A DNA stretch of 64,000 bases from Wocania arenilitoris (GTDB lineage Bacteria > Bacteroidota > Bacteroidia > Flavobacteriales > Flavobacteriaceae): NCBI RefSeq assembly GCF_021728535.1, contig NZ_JAKKDU010000004.1, forward strand, positions 197,021 to 261,020, given 5' to 3'. The translations under genes were made by a program, and so were the position numbers. The notes below the pieces were generated by a model that saw nothing but the letters and a program-made list of their open reading frames with translations, ran no database searches and was not told where the DNA came from. Below are positions 51,833 through 61,607 of this stretch, one piece after another (the stretch's first letter is position 1; each line of letters begins with the position of its first letter).

Positions 51833-52505
51833 CATAATAATTACAGGAACAAGTAGAGGCATAGGATTTGAATTAGTAAAGCTATTCTCAGAGGCTGGAC
51901 ACAATGTTTTGGCGCTTTCGCGGAACGATAAGCCTATAAAAGCTTTAAAGTTGAAGAATGTAAATTCGATACCTTTTGATTTGTCTGATGAAAAAGCATA
52001 TTCTACAGTTGAAACGTTTATAAAAGAAAATTGGCAACAAGTTGATGTATTAATAAATAATGCTGGAACACTATTAAACAAGCCATTTGCTGATACATCA
52101 ATCTCAGATTTCGAGCAAGTGTATAAAACTAATGTTTTTGGAGTTGCTGAAATGACACGCGTAGTTTTACCTTTTATGGCAAGCGGTAGTCATGTAGTTA
52201 CAATAAGCTCTATGGGAGGCGTACAAGGCAGCATGAAGTTTCCAGGATTAGCAGCATATAGCTCAAGTAAAGGCGCAGTAATTACTTTAACAGAATTACT
52301 AGCCGAAGAGTATAAAGAAAAAGGTATTGCCTTTAACGTTTTAGCTTTAGGTGCTGTGCAAACCGAAATGCTTGAAGAAGCATTTCCAGGTTATAAAGCA
52401 CCAACAACAGCCTTAGAAATGGCACAATATATTTTAGATTTTTCGTTAAATGGAAATAAATATTATAATGGTAAATTGTTGCAGGTTTCTAATTCCACGC
52501 CGTAA
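51825..52505 (+). CDS. Short-chain dehydrogenase/reductase
   Basis: The 226-residue protein has the SDR cofactor motif GTSRGIGFE (residues 7-15), LINNAG near 76 and the active-site YSSSKGA (Tyr and Lys) near 146. It oxidises or reduces a small alcohol or ketone with NAD(P)H. The substrate is unknown. It overlaps the M28 peptidase by 8 bases. Confidence 0.9.
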   Translation: MSNIIITGTSRGIGFELVKLFSEAGHNVLALSRNDKPIKALKLKNVNSIPFDLSDEKAYSTVETFIKENWQQVDVLINNAGTLLNKPFADTSISDFEQVYKTNVFGVAEMTRVVLPFMASGSHVVTISSMGGVQGSMKFPGLAAYSSSKGAVITLTELLAEEYKEKGIAFNVLALGAVQTEMLEEAFPGYKAPTTALEMAQYILDFSLNGNKYYNGKLLQVSNSTP

Positions 52506-52583
52506 TATGATTGTTTAACCCAGATTTTAGTTAAATGTCTATAAAAGCAATCATAATTAATCATATTTTCTATTTTTGATTTT

Positions 52584-55500
52584 ATGAAGAATATTCTTTC
52601 TTTATTGTTTGTTTTGTCTGTCATTAGTGTATCCGCGCAAATAACTTTAACGCATAATGTAGGTAATATCCCAATTGATACAGGAATGCCTAATTGTGAA
52701 GATGAAGAGCATTGGGCTCGAGCTTTTACTCTTTCTGATTTTGGGATAACGACTAGCGAGCAATTTATTATTCGTTCAGGTCAAGTAGCTATTAGTAATT
52801 CTTATAACGGAGCTATAATGGCATTTGATATTTTTGGTATCGATTCAAATTTTCCTAATTCAACTCCTAACTATATTGGAGGGGCTGTAACATATGCTCC
52901 TCAAATAGGAAATGTTCCTGAAATTGTTCCGATTGAATTTTTAAACCCAATTGTTGTTCCTACAGATGTTGAAAAAATATTAGTTGTAGTTACTCAAAGT
53001 GATGATATATATAATCCTGATTATAAAGAGGTTTTAATAGCAGGTACAGCACAGGATAACGATGTGTCTTGGTTTAGTGGCTGTAGAGAATATTATACTT
53101 ATACACCAACAACAGAACTAAATAACCCAGTACCAAACGCAAATTTTTTTATAAATGTTACAGGAGAAACATTTAGTCCATCTAATTATGGCTCAAATAC
53201 CACTTTAACACATAATGTTTGTGATAACGTTATAAGGACCTCACAACATTCATGTTCTTTTGGGGAGCAATCATGGGCAAGAGTATTTAATCTAGAAGAC
53301 TTTGGAATATCTGATAACGAAGAATTTATAATTAATTCAGGTCAGATAGGTGTTTCTAGCACTAGGGGAGGTGCTACAGTTACTTTTAATATATATGAAA
53401 TTGATGATAATTTTCCTTCTTCTTTTTCTGAAAATAGTTTAATAGGAAGTAGTCAAGAAGTGCAAATTCCTTATGTAGATAGTTATTATAACATTACTAG
53501 AATATTTACAATTGATTTTAATTTTCCTATAGCTGTATCTGCTAGTATAAAAAGAATCTTAGTTGTGGTTAATGTTGGTATAGTTTGGGGAGATGGAGTT
53601 ATGTTCATTGGAGGTACAGAACAGGATAATGATGTTTCATGGTATAAGGGGTGCTCTACAGCTAATGGTGGTTTTCTGCCAAGTTTTGTTACAACTGAAA
53701 GTATTGGATATGGTGATGCAAGATTTTTTATAAACGTAACAGGAAATGTAAACCACATAACCAATAACTTTGAAATGAATATTTCAAATATATGTTCCGA
53801 GTTTTTAAAAGAATTTAGTGTTGAAAATAAAGATAATATAGCTTCTGTAATATGGGACTTTGGAGATTCAGCATCTGGAGCAGATAATACTTCTGCAGAT
53901 TTATCGCCTTTTCATGATTTTTCTTCTGATGGTACCTACACGGTTACAGCTACTGTAACAGGAAATGACTCAAGTGTTGAGGTGTTGACTGAAACCATCA
54001 ATGTTAAAGAACCTCCAAATGTTTACGGAATTAATAATATTGAAGCATGTGAAGATAGCCCTAATTCTGGGTTTACATCATCTTTCAATACTTCAACTAT
54101 TCAATCTCAAGTTTTAGGAAGTCAAACAGGAAGAGTGGTTACTTATATTGATGGAAGTGGAAATGAATATGAAACACTACCAAACCCTTTTACAAATACT
54201 ATTAAAGATAGAGAAACGATTACAGTTAGAGTTGCAAGAAGTGATGAACTGTGTTGTTATTCTGAAACCTCTTTTGATTTAATAGTAAACCCATTACCAG
54301 ATTTAACAACTATTGAAGATATACAAGAATGTGATGACGATACCGATGGTTTTACAACGTTTAATTTAACCCAAATTCAATCTGATTTATCGGGAAATAA
54401 TAATCTTGTTAATTTTTATTTTGAAGATGGTGGACAAATTTCTAATTCACAATTAAATGCTGTCATAAATAAAATCGAGAATGAAGAAACAATCACTGTT
54501 AGAGTTACAAATAATGTTACTCATTGTTATAACGAAACAAATTTTAAGTTAATTGTAAATCCATTACCCATTGCTAATGCACTAGATGAATTAATTGGTT
54601 GTGATGATAATAATGATGGAATTTCTGAATATTTTGATACAACAAATGTTGAAAACATAGTATTAGGCAATCAAAACGGTATGGTAGTAACTTATTATAA
54701 CAGTGCTGGAAACCCAATAAATTTAACAAACCCTTTTACTAATTCAACTCCAAATCATGAAACCATTACAGTTAGAGTTACCAACAAACAAACTAATTGT
54801 TATGCCGAAACTCAATTAGTATTAAATACATCAACTAAACCACAAATTAATACACCAATAGATAAGTATTCTTGTAATGAAGGAAATGGAGTTGGAAGTT
54901 TTAATTTGGGTAGTTTAAAAAATGAAATTATTGGAAATCAAAATAATTTGAATGTTTATTATTTTGATGTTAATGGCACTGATATAACCAATACAATAAC
55001 TTCAAATTTTAAAAATACAATAGCTTGGAATCAAACTATTTTTGTAAAAGTTGAAAATGCTTCAAGCAATTTATGCATGTCAGAAACAAGTTTTAACCTT
55101 ATAGTAAATGAATTACCAGAGGTAAATATAGAAAGCGAGTATTTTTTATGTAACCTTGAGCCTTCCTTGGAAGTTGCTGTAGGTTCAGGTTTTAATTCTT
55201 ACGAATGGATTTTTGAAGATGGCACTTTAATATCAAATAATTATAATGCAACCTTAACATATGCAGGAAATTATAGTTTAAAAATAAGTGAAATCAAAAA
55301 TGGCATAACTTGCGAGAATAATTATGGCTTTAAATTGGTTAGATCGGTACTTCCAAAAATTGAAAATGTAGAATTTCAAGAATTGTCAGATAGCAATTTC
55401 ATTAAAATTAATGCTTCTGGTGATGGAGACTTTCAATATTCCATTGATGGGAATATATATCAAAATAGCAACACATTTAATAATGTTTTAGGTGGAATTT

Positions 55501-55817
55501 ACACGGTTTATGTAAGAGATAGACTTGGTTGTGGTATTGATTCAAAAGAAATTACAATTATAGATTATCCTAAATATTTTACACCAAACAATGATGGTAA
55601 TAACGATTTTTGGCATATAAGAGGAGTTTCAAATTATCCAAATGCAATTGTAAATATTTATGACCGATACGGTAAACTTTTAAAACAAATAAACTCAAAT
55701 AGTTCTGGTTGGGATGGGACTTTTTCTGGAAAATATATGCCAAATTCAGATTATTGGTTTACAGTTTTTTTAAATGAAGAAAAAAGTTTTACAGGTCACT
55801 TTGCTTTAAAAAGGTAA
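52584..55817 (+). CDS. Large T9SS type B cargo protein with duplicated N-terminal module and PKD domain
   Basis: The 1077-residue protein has a signal peptide (ending SVSAQ), then two copies of an about 180-residue module, each opening TLTHNV and containing WARxFxLxDFGI and ISWFxGC-like patches (about 20-195 and 205-390). A PKD-like region (VIWDFGDSASG near 430) and four or five repeats of about 85-90 residues with Pro-Leu-Pro and CDDxxDGxxxF follow. The C-terminus YFTPNNDGNNDFWHI...WDG is the T9SS type B (gliding-associated) sorting domain. It is probably exported through PorU/PorV and attached to the surface. Adhesive function is inference. TATTTTTG at 52571-52578 is a possible -7 element. 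Confidence 0.9.
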   Translation: MKNILSLLFVLSVISVSAQITLTHNVGNIPIDTGMPNCEDEEHWARAFTLSDFGITTSEQFIIRSGQVAISNSYNGAIMAFDIFGIDSNFPNSTPNYIGGAVTYAPQIGNVPEIVPIEFLNPIVVPTDVEKILVVVTQSDDIYNPDYKEVLIAGTAQDNDVSWFSGCREYYTYTPTTELNNPVPNANFFINVTGETFSPSNYGSNTTLTHNVCDNVIRTSQHSCSFGEQSWARVFNLEDFGISDNEEFIINSGQIGVSSTRGGATVTFNIYEIDDNFPSSFSENSLIGSSQEVQIPYVDSYYNITRIFTIDFNFPIAVSASIKRILVVVNVGIVWGDGVMFIGGTEQDNDVSWYKGCSTANGGFLPSFVTTESIGYGDARFFINVTGNVNHITNNFEMNISNICSEFLKEFSVENKDNIASVIWDFGDSASGADNTSADLSPFHDFSSDGTYTVTATVTGNDSSVEVLTETINVKEPPNVYGINNIEACEDSPNSGFTSSFNTSTIQSQVLGSQTGRVVTYIDGSGNEYETLPNPFTNTIKDRETITVRVARSDELCCYSETSFDLIVNPLPDLTTIEDIQECDDDTDGFTTFNLTQIQSDLSGNNNLVNFYFEDGGQISNSQLNAVINKIENEETITVRVTNNVTHCYNETNFKLIVNPLPIANALDELIGCDDNNDGISEYFDTTNVENIVLGNQNGMVVTYYNSAGNPINLTNPFTNSTPNHETITVRVTNKQTNCYAETQLVLNTSTKPQINTPIDKYSCNEGNGVGSFNLGSLKNEIIGNQNNLNVYYFDVNGTDITNTITSNFKNTIAWNQTIFVKVENASSNLCMSETSFNLIVNELPEVNIESEYFLCNLEPSLEVAVGSGFNSYEWIFEDGTLISNNYNATLTYAGNYSLKISEIKNGITCENNYGFKLVRSVLPKIENVEFQELSDSNFIKINASGDGDFQYSIDGNIYQNSNTFNNVLGGIYTVYVRDRLGCGIDSKEITIIDYPKYFTPNNDGNNDFWHIRGVSNYPNAIVNIYDRYGKLLKQINSNSSGWDGTFSGKYMPNSDYWFTVFLNEEKSFTGHFALKR

Positions 55818-55911
55818 ATCAGTTATGTGTTGAAAACATTTTTACTGAGTATTTTAATTGTCATTAATAAATTTTATAATAGAAAACCTTTGGCTTATAG
55901 TTAACATAAAT

Positions 55912-56547
55912 ATGTCAAAATATAAGTGCGTTATTTTTGATTGCGATGGCGTATTAGTAGATAGTGAAACCATAGGAAATCAAGTATTTGTTGATATGGC
56001 TAACGAGCTTGGTGCTAATATTGATTTGCAATATGCTACAAAACATTTTAAGGGTGGTTTTTTGCAGAATAGTATTGAACATATTTCAAAATTAATTGAT
56101 TCAGAAATTCCACAATCTTTTGAAGAGGAATATCGCAAACGCAGTTTTGATGCTTTTAAATCAAATATAAAACCCATTCAGGGAATTTTAGAAGTATTGC
56201 AAAATATAAAACGTCCCTTTTGTGTAGCATCAAGCGGACCTGAAAGTAAAATAAAACTTAATTTAGAATTAACAGGGTTATTGCCATATTTTGAGAATAA
56301 CATTTTTAGTTCGTATACCATCCAAAAATGGAAACCAGATCCTGGTATTTTTTTGTTAGCAGCAGAAACTATGGGTTATAAACCAAGTGAATGTATTATT
56401 ATAGAAGACAGTTTATCTGGTGTTAAAGCGGCAATTAATGGAGGTTTTGATGTGTTTGGTTTTACTATGCACGACTATGATAATGAGTTAAAAACCTTGG
56501 CTACAAAAACGTTTGATAATATGAATGACTTGTTAAAAATGATTTAG
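55912..56547 (+). CDS. HAD-family hydrolase (beta-phosphoglucomutase-like)
   Basis: The ATG at 55912 (MSKYKCVIFDCDGVLVDSE) is preferred over a TTG at 55858. The 211-residue protein has motif I DCDGVLVDSE with the nucleophilic Asp, motif II ASSG near residue 103, motif III KWKPDPGIF near 140 and the late Asp in IIEDSLSGVKAA near 162. This cap-1 HAD arrangement fits phosphosugar phosphatases or phosphomutases. The substrate is unknown. Confidence 0.9.
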   Translation: MSKYKCVIFDCDGVLVDSETIGNQVFVDMANELGANIDLQYATKHFKGGFLQNSIEHISKLIDSEIPQSFEEEYRKRSFDAFKSNIKPIQGILEVLQNIKRPFCVASSGPESKIKLNLELTGLLPYFENNIFSSYTIQKWKPDPGIFLLAAETMGYKPSECIIIEDSLSGVKAAINGGFDVFGFTMHDYDNELKTLATKTFDNMNDLLKMI

Positions 56548-56552
56548 TTTAC

Positions 56553-57602
56553 TTAAGCCTCTGTATTAAAAAACACCTTATAATAATGCATTTTCTTTTC
56601 CTCATCGTAACCACGTTCTAAATATTCTTCCGAGGCATCTGGTGCATCAATATCGAGTTTTATTTGAATATTAGTGTCTAATTTAATATCGGTTTTTATC
56701 TTTCTTTTTTCTTTAGTTACTACCTTTTCAGCAACATCAAATTGATTTCTAATAACTATGTTTTGCTGGCCTTCAAATTCTTTTTTATAATCTTCAAATT
56801 CTCTTGTCTGCTTTTCTTCTTCAAAAATTTCTTCTTTAAAGCGCTCAACATTTACCACTTCGTTTTCCTTAAAAAAATCGATGGTTTTTGCTAAAAATGT
56901 GTTTTGTTCTTGGGCGCCATAGTTGGTTTTTAAAACCTCAGTAGAAAACTCTTTACACAGTTCTATGTATTGCTGGGTGTGGTTGTTGGCATCATCAGCA
57001 TATTTAATATTTAAAAACTGATTGGTCCAATATTGGGCATCGTAACCATTATTATCCACACTTAAAATAATGTTGCCTTCGGTATCACTTTGATTTAAAA
57101 TTAAACAGCCTTTATCTACTTTTTTAGAGCTTATTCCTTTTTGTACCAACACATCGTAACTGTTATTTTCTAAATAGGTTTGAAAGAAGTTTATCTTATT
57201 TTCAATTTTAAAAATACCAATCGCATTTGTTGTCATTTCAGCAAATTCAATACCCTCAAACATCACAATTAAAACATCTCCCGTTTTTATTTGTGCCGAG
57301 GTAGATTGTTCGTATAAATGGGTAACTATGTGTTTTGAAGTTTCAATAAAAGCTTCATCATCATTAAAAAGTTGTGTTGCGTAACTGTTAATCTCATTTA
57401 AAGCAATGTTAGCATGATGGTTAAACCTGTAGCTTTGTACCACACTGCCAAATGGTCTTAAAAGAAACGGTAACATTAAGTCGTAGCTAGCCTCGTCAAA
57501 ATCGACTAATTTTTTTGAAAATGCATTTTTTGTGTCGTTAAATTTATTGCCAACTTTATGAATAATAAACTTTGAAATGGAGGCGTTTTTTCTTGAAATC
57601 AT
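56553..57602 (-). CDS. Nucleoid-associated protein (NdpA/YejK family)
   Basis: The 349-residue protein resembles the PF04245 nucleoid-associated family. Features seen are KFIIHKVGNKFND near the N-terminus, LVIMFEG-like beta strands near 105-115, FEENEVVNVERFKEE-like helices near 245-255 and a C-terminal KIDLD-type strand pair. Members bind the nucleoid. The short 5-base gap to the HAD gene is only between convergent ends. Confidence 0.8.
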   Translation of the reverse strand: MISRKNASISKFIIHKVGNKFNDTKNAFSKKLVDFDEASYDLMLPFLLRPFGSVVQSYRFNHHANIALNEINSYATQLFNDDEAFIETSKHIVTHLYEQSTSAQIKTGDVLIVMFEGIEFAEMTTNAIGIFKIENKINFFQTYLENNSYDVLVQKGISSKKVDKGCLILNQSDTEGNIILSVDNNGYDAQYWTNQFLNIKYADDANNHTQQYIELCKEFSTEVLKTNYGAQEQNTFLAKTIDFFKENEVVNVERFKEEIFEEEKQTREFEDYKKEFEGQQNIVIRNQFDVAEKVVTKEKRKIKTDIKLDTNIQIKLDIDAPDASEEYLERGYDEEKKMHYYKVFFNTEA

Positions 57603-57651
57603 GTATTAAATATTAAGATTGCAATAGTAACGATTTCTTAACAAACTAGCA

Positions 57652-57687
57652 TAAAAAAAAGAACGCCAAAACATATAGTTTTGACGC
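57652..57687 (-). terminator. Terminator downstream of the OmpA remnant
   Basis: On the minus strand GCGTCAAAAC pairs with GTTTTGGCGT around TATAT (one wobble pair) and is followed by TTCTTTTTTTT. It ends about 33 bases past the stop of the OmpA-like tail at 57720, as though it once served a full gene there. Confidence 0.7.
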
Positions 57688-57719
57688 TCTAGATTCGAGG
57701 ACTTTCGATTTGGTTGCCT

Positions 57720-57818
57720 TTATATTTTTACAAATTCTACACGTTTGTTTTGTGCTGTAACGTTATTAGTATTATTGCATTAACAGAATCGGTTTCATGT
57801 TTACCTATGTATGTGCTT
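57720..57818 (-). pseudogene. C-terminal remnant of an OmpA-family protein
   Basis: Minus-strand translation gives TYIGKHETDSVNA in one frame and NNTNNVTAQNKRVEFVKI-stop in another. AQNKRVEFV is the classic C-terminus of OmpA-like peptidoglycan-binding domains, and the upstream part resembles the segment before it. The frame change shows disruption. It follows the 93-residue gene at once, suggesting that both are ends of one ancestral gene. Confidence 0.5.
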
Positions 57819-58100
57819 TTATATTTTTGTTGCTTCATTAATTTGTATCGTGGCCTCGGCTTGTATTAAAATATCAATGGCATCATCGTAAAGTGTTTTG
57901 CAATCGGCTGCGTAGTCATCGTATTTATATACTTTGTAGTATAAATCGAAAGATTGAGTTACAAAATTATCAACGCTAGAAATGCCAACTTTACTTTTTA
58001 GTCGTTTTAATTGTTTGGTTTGTGAAAAAGTATTCGATATGAAAAATAAAATCGCCATCCCAAAAAGAGAAATGCGTAATGCATTTTTAGATAGTTTCAT
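57819..58100 (-). CDS. Short exported protein, probable N-terminus of a decayed OmpA-family gene
   Basis: The 93-residue product has a signal peptide (ending NTFSQ) and then a segment with VGISSVDNFVTQSFDLYYKVY and AIDILIQAEATI. It resembles the N-terminal region of flavobacterial OmpA-family proteins, which go on for several hundred residues. Here it stops at 57819 and OmpA C-terminal-like codons follow out of frame, so an internal deletion plus frameshift is likely. It could still be made as a small protein. Confidence 0.5.
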   Translation of the reverse strand: MKLSKNALRISLFGMAILFFISNTFSQTKQLKRLKSKVGISSVDNFVTQSFDLYYKVYKYDDYAADCKTLYDDAIDILIQAEATIQINEATKI

Positions 58101-58171
58101 TGTAAATATTTGATTAATAGCTGCCTTAAAGATAGAAATTTGTTTGCAAATGTAAAATCTTAATTTGAATT

Positions 58172-60601
58172 TTAATTCATTTGATATAGAATAACGGCAT
58201 TACTTTCGCCTTTGGTAACAAATTCTAGATTTTTGTCTTTGTCTATGTTATCCATATCAATTTGAGAATTTCCGTAAACTGGAAAGTTGGCTATAGGTTT
58301 TGCTTGGCTATCGAAAAGGTGTATTTTTTGAGATTGCAAATCGACTACCGAAACATATATTTTATCATTTATATAAAATATTTTAGGAGGGCTGTAATTG
58401 CCAAAATCAAGCTCTATTGTTTTGCTTTTAATGGTAAGTTTGTTGTCTTTTAATGTAACCAATGTTTTGCTTGTGGTTTCTAATTGATGATTATTTGAAA
58501 GGTTCAAATTCTCGATAGTCGTATTGCCTCGACTATCAATCGATACTAAATCTCCGTTTTGGGTAGTAGTTGTAAACTTGTTTTTATAAAGGTGAATAGC
58601 TTCGTTTGAAAAATTATTTGAAGTTTTTGGTTTTACTCTAGTTTTACCCGTACGGTCTAAAATATAGAGTTTGTTAGCAGTTTTAAACGTTAAATAATCT
58701 TTTCCATTCATCCTAAAATGTTTGGGTTGAGTATTTATATTATTGTTGGCAGATTTAAAGGTGAATCCATTTACAATTTTTCCGCTAACATTGTACATAA
58801 ATAGCTTTTTGTTCTGTGTAACTAGCAGCCTGTAATTTTTATTTTTATCATAATCAAAAACCGATAATGGCTGTGTAATATTATTGCTAAATTTTTTAGG
58901 AAATGGAGCGACATCATTACCGTTTCTGTCTATTATATATATTTTATTTGCTGTTGCAAAAGCGAGTTGGAGTCTACCGTTTTTATAAATATCAATTTGC
59001 TCAATATTTCCTAAAACGGCACCTTGTAATTGTTTTTTCCAGAGGATTTTTCCTCTATTCGAAATCAAATACAGTTTATTGTTTACATCTTGTACCACAA
59101 TCTCTTTTTGTTTAGTAATGTGATTGATAACAAATTGTGGTTGGTTTAATAAATTGGCATCTAATTTTATGTTAAATTCTTCAGAAATAGAATTTTGGTA
59201 TCCTCTTGTTTTTGCTTTTTTAATAATTCCATTTATGTGCGCAAAATTAATATCGTAAATAAATTGTAATCCTGATGCATTATACTTTTTTAGATTATAA
59301 TTTGAATTATCTTTAAGATTTTTGTCTAAAATGGTTTTTAAAATTGATGAATTTACAATTATTAATAGCGAAGATTCATCACTTAAATTAGCTTTAATAT
59401 CTTTAAAATGAGTCTGCTCGCTTAAGGTTGTTTTGTTTTGATAACTTGCTATAATATTTTGAAGCATTTCTAAACTATCAGCAAACACAAAAAAGTTATC
59501 TATGACACAATATTTTGAAGCTTTGTTAAAATTGATTAATGGGGAAAATGTATTTGAAAACAAATTGGCTTTACTAAAACTATAAATATCAATTTGTCTG
59601 TAAGTATCGGAAATGTTTAATTCGCTTAATAGAGCATCTTTAGTTGCAATAACATCAATAGAGTTTAAAACAATAGCTTGTTTTTTACCTTCGTAAACTA
59701 CACCAATTTCTATAGCATTATCAAAAAGCGTTGTTGGTACAATCGAATCTTGTTTGTTGAATTTTAAAAGATTGGTTTTAAAAGTTTTATAATCGTTAAA
59801 AGTGAAGCTTAAAAAGCCATCGCTGTTTGATGGTGTTATATTTTGAATTTGATTTTCTTGCGGAATATTATTTTTAAAAATATTAATTAAACTATTAGTA
59901 GAATCGCTTGCCTTTGTAATTCCGTTAATAATCATTTCATCTTGACTAATATCGGCATCAACAGCATAATAGTTTGAAAAGTTTTTGAGGCTAATTAAAT
60001 CTTCAATAAAAAACGATTTTATTATTTCATTTTCAGAATTAATTAAAACAGATAACGATTTATCTTTATCAGTGGTATTGTAAATTTTTTCTAATTCAAC
60101 TTTTTTTTCAGTATTTAAAAAAGCGGCATCAATTATTTTTTTAGAAGACGATGCAAAAAACACACTATCTATAGCAGTGCTGTAAAAAATGTTATTATTT
60201 AGTGTAGATTTTGTTATCGATTTGTTTTTGTAAGTTAGTTTTTCTTCAATGTAATTTGTTAAAGAATCCGTTTTAAATAATGAAGTGTGATATTTTGTTA
60301 TAATTGAATATTGAAGGCTGTCGTTGTTTTCTTTTGAAAAACAAATTAATAATTCACTTTTTGGATCTAAAATAGATAAAGCATCTAATTTATTTTTTAT
60401 ATCATTATAAGTATTTGTATTTGATAGTTTTTCGATTAAGTCATTATTTTGAATAGCGCTTTTTAAACTTTCAATATTTGAAGTTTTTACAACTACTGAT
60501 GTGTTCTCTGGAATAAAATGAATGAACTTGGTTCGGGTTGTGTTTTGGTTTGAGCAACTAAGTGTTAATAATAAGAGGGCGAAACAAAAGAATCTCATCA
60601 A
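58172..60601 (-). CDS. Large hypothetical lipoprotein with beta-propeller-like C-terminus
   Basis: The 809-residue protein has a lipoprotein signal peptide with lipobox LSC (Cys16). Residues of about 25-470 form an alpha/beta region of unknown family, with VVKTSNIESLK near the start resembling DUF3352-type openings. From about 480 to the end, repeats such as VNNKLYLISNRGKILWKK, NKIYIIDRNGN, KKLFMYNVSGK and NKLYILDRTGK indicate a PQQ-like or WD-like beta-propeller of at least five blades. The role is unknown. It lies downstream of rnhB on the same strand. Confidence 0.75.
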   Translation of the reverse strand: MMRFFCFALLLLTLSCSNQNTTRTKFIHFIPENTSVVVKTSNIESLKSAIQNNDLIEKLSNTNTYNDIKNKLDALSILDPKSELLICFSKENNDSLQYSIITKYHTSLFKTDSLTNYIEEKLTYKNKSITKSTLNNNIFYSTAIDSVFFASSSKKIIDAAFLNTEKKVELEKIYNTTDKDKSLSVLINSENEIIKSFFIEDLISLKNFSNYYAVDADISQDEMIINGITKASDSTNSLINIFKNNIPQENQIQNITPSNSDGFLSFTFNDYKTFKTNLLKFNKQDSIVPTTLFDNAIEIGVVYEGKKQAIVLNSIDVIATKDALLSELNISDTYRQIDIYSFSKANLFSNTFSPLINFNKASKYCVIDNFFVFADSLEMLQNIIASYQNKTTLSEQTHFKDIKANLSDESSLLIIVNSSILKTILDKNLKDNSNYNLKKYNASGLQFIYDINFAHINGIIKKAKTRGYQNSISEEFNIKLDANLLNQPQFVINHITKQKEIVVQDVNNKLYLISNRGKILWKKQLQGAVLGNIEQIDIYKNGRLQLAFATANKIYIIDRNGNDVAPFPKKFSNNITQPLSVFDYDKNKNYRLLVTQNKKLFMYNVSGKIVNGFTFKSANNNINTQPKHFRMNGKDYLTFKTANKLYILDRTGKTRVKPKTSNNFSNEAIHLYKNKFTTTTQNGDLVSIDSRGNTTIENLNLSNNHQLETTSKTLVTLKDNKLTIKSKTIELDFGNYSPPKIFYINDKIYVSVVDLQSQKIHLFDSQAKPIANFPVYGNSQIDMDNIDKDKNLEFVTKGESNAVILYQMN

Positions 60602-60624
60602 AAGAATTAATTAATAAAGAATTC

Positions 60625-60720
60625 CTTGAAGTTTTGCTACAAGGTTTCCGTTAAAACTGTCATTCCCGTTTTGGCAGGAATCTAAATAAGTAATTTCGCT
60701 TAAAGAAATTATTTATTTTA
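60625..60720. repeat. Cluster of small inverted repeats before rnhB stop region
   Basis: The 186-base gap between the lipoprotein start and the rnhB stop has CCTTG/CAAGG (60624-60643), CATTCCCGTTTTGGCAGGAAT (60661-60681) and AATTTC/GAAATT (60692-60710). CTGTCATTCCCG resembles a known class of dispersed genomic repeats by recall. No gene is seen. Confidence 0.4.
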
Positions 60721-60787
60721 CAAACCTAACATATTTTTCATTTTAAAAATATAAAAGTTCTTATAAAGTGAAATAAATTTAATAGGA

Positions 60788-61387
60788 TTAAATATCTAGC
60801 TTTAATTGTTCGGGCAATAATCTAAATGATTTTCTATGGTATTTTGTTATGCCATATTTTTTAATGGCTTCTCTGTGCTCTTTTGTTGGGTAGCCTTTAT
60901 TTTGTTTCCAATTGTACATAGGGAATTCATCATGAATGGTGTTCATATATATATCCCGATATGTTTTTGCTAAAATAGATGCGGCAGCAATGCTTAAATA
61001 TTTACTATCGCCCTTAACAATTGTTTTATAAGGTATATAATTATAAGGTTTAAACTTATTGCCGTCAACTATTATAAATTCAGGAATGGGTTTTAGTTGG
61101 TCTATGGATTTCTGCATAGCTAAAATAGAAGCATTAAGAATATTAATAGAGTCTATTTCTTTTTCAAATATATGTGCAACACCAAAAGAAAGTGCATTGC
61201 TTTCAATTATAGGCTTTAAAAGGGCTCTTTTTTTTTTACTAAGTTGTTTAGAATCGTTTAATAGTTTATTTGAAAAATTCTGCGGAAGTATAACAGCGGC
61301 AGCGGTTACAGGACCAGCAAGACAACCACGACCAGCTTCATCTGTACCACATTCCATTAAGTAATCTGAATAATTTTTTAATAACAT
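60788..61387 (-). CDS. rnhB: Ribonuclease HII
   Basis: The ATG at 61387 ([14 protein letters not shown]) is used; the longer form would start with TTG at 61402. The 199-residue protein has the catalytic [15 protein letters not shown], the IIVDGN motif near residue 107 and [21 protein letters not shown] near 125-145, the conserved acidic residues of RNase HII. It cuts the RNA strand at ribonucleotides in DNA. It is a single gene divergent from the porin gene. Confidence 0.94.
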   Translation of the reverse strand: MLLKNYSDYLMECGTDEAGRGCLAGPVTAAAVILPQNFSNKLLNDSKQLSKKKRALLKPIIESNALSFGVAHIFEKEIDSINILNASILAMQKSIDQLKPIPEFIIVDGNKFKPYNYIPYKTIVKGDSKYLSIAAASILAKTYRDIYMNTIHDEFPMYNWKQNKGYPTKEHREAIKKYGITKYHRKSFRLLPEQLKLDI

Positions 61388-61607
61388 ATTATTAGTGTTC
61401 AATAAACATTTTTAAAATCGGTCATAATTGTAATAAACGGTCTTAAATTTTATGTCCGAGTAAAGGTAGCAACTCTAGTACAAAATTGAAACTTTTTTAG
61501 AGCAAAGGCCTCAATCAATTCGTTATTTTAGTCGGAAACTAATGATTTAAAATATTTACATAAAATTACCGTTCAAATAATTACTTTTGCCTTGGAAGAA
61601 TAAATTT
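61388..61607. other. Divergent region between rnhB and the porin gene
   Basis: No gene. TACTTTTG at 61582-61589 is a perfect -7 match for the porin gene; a -33 TTTG is not clear at the right spacing. Confidence 0.4.
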
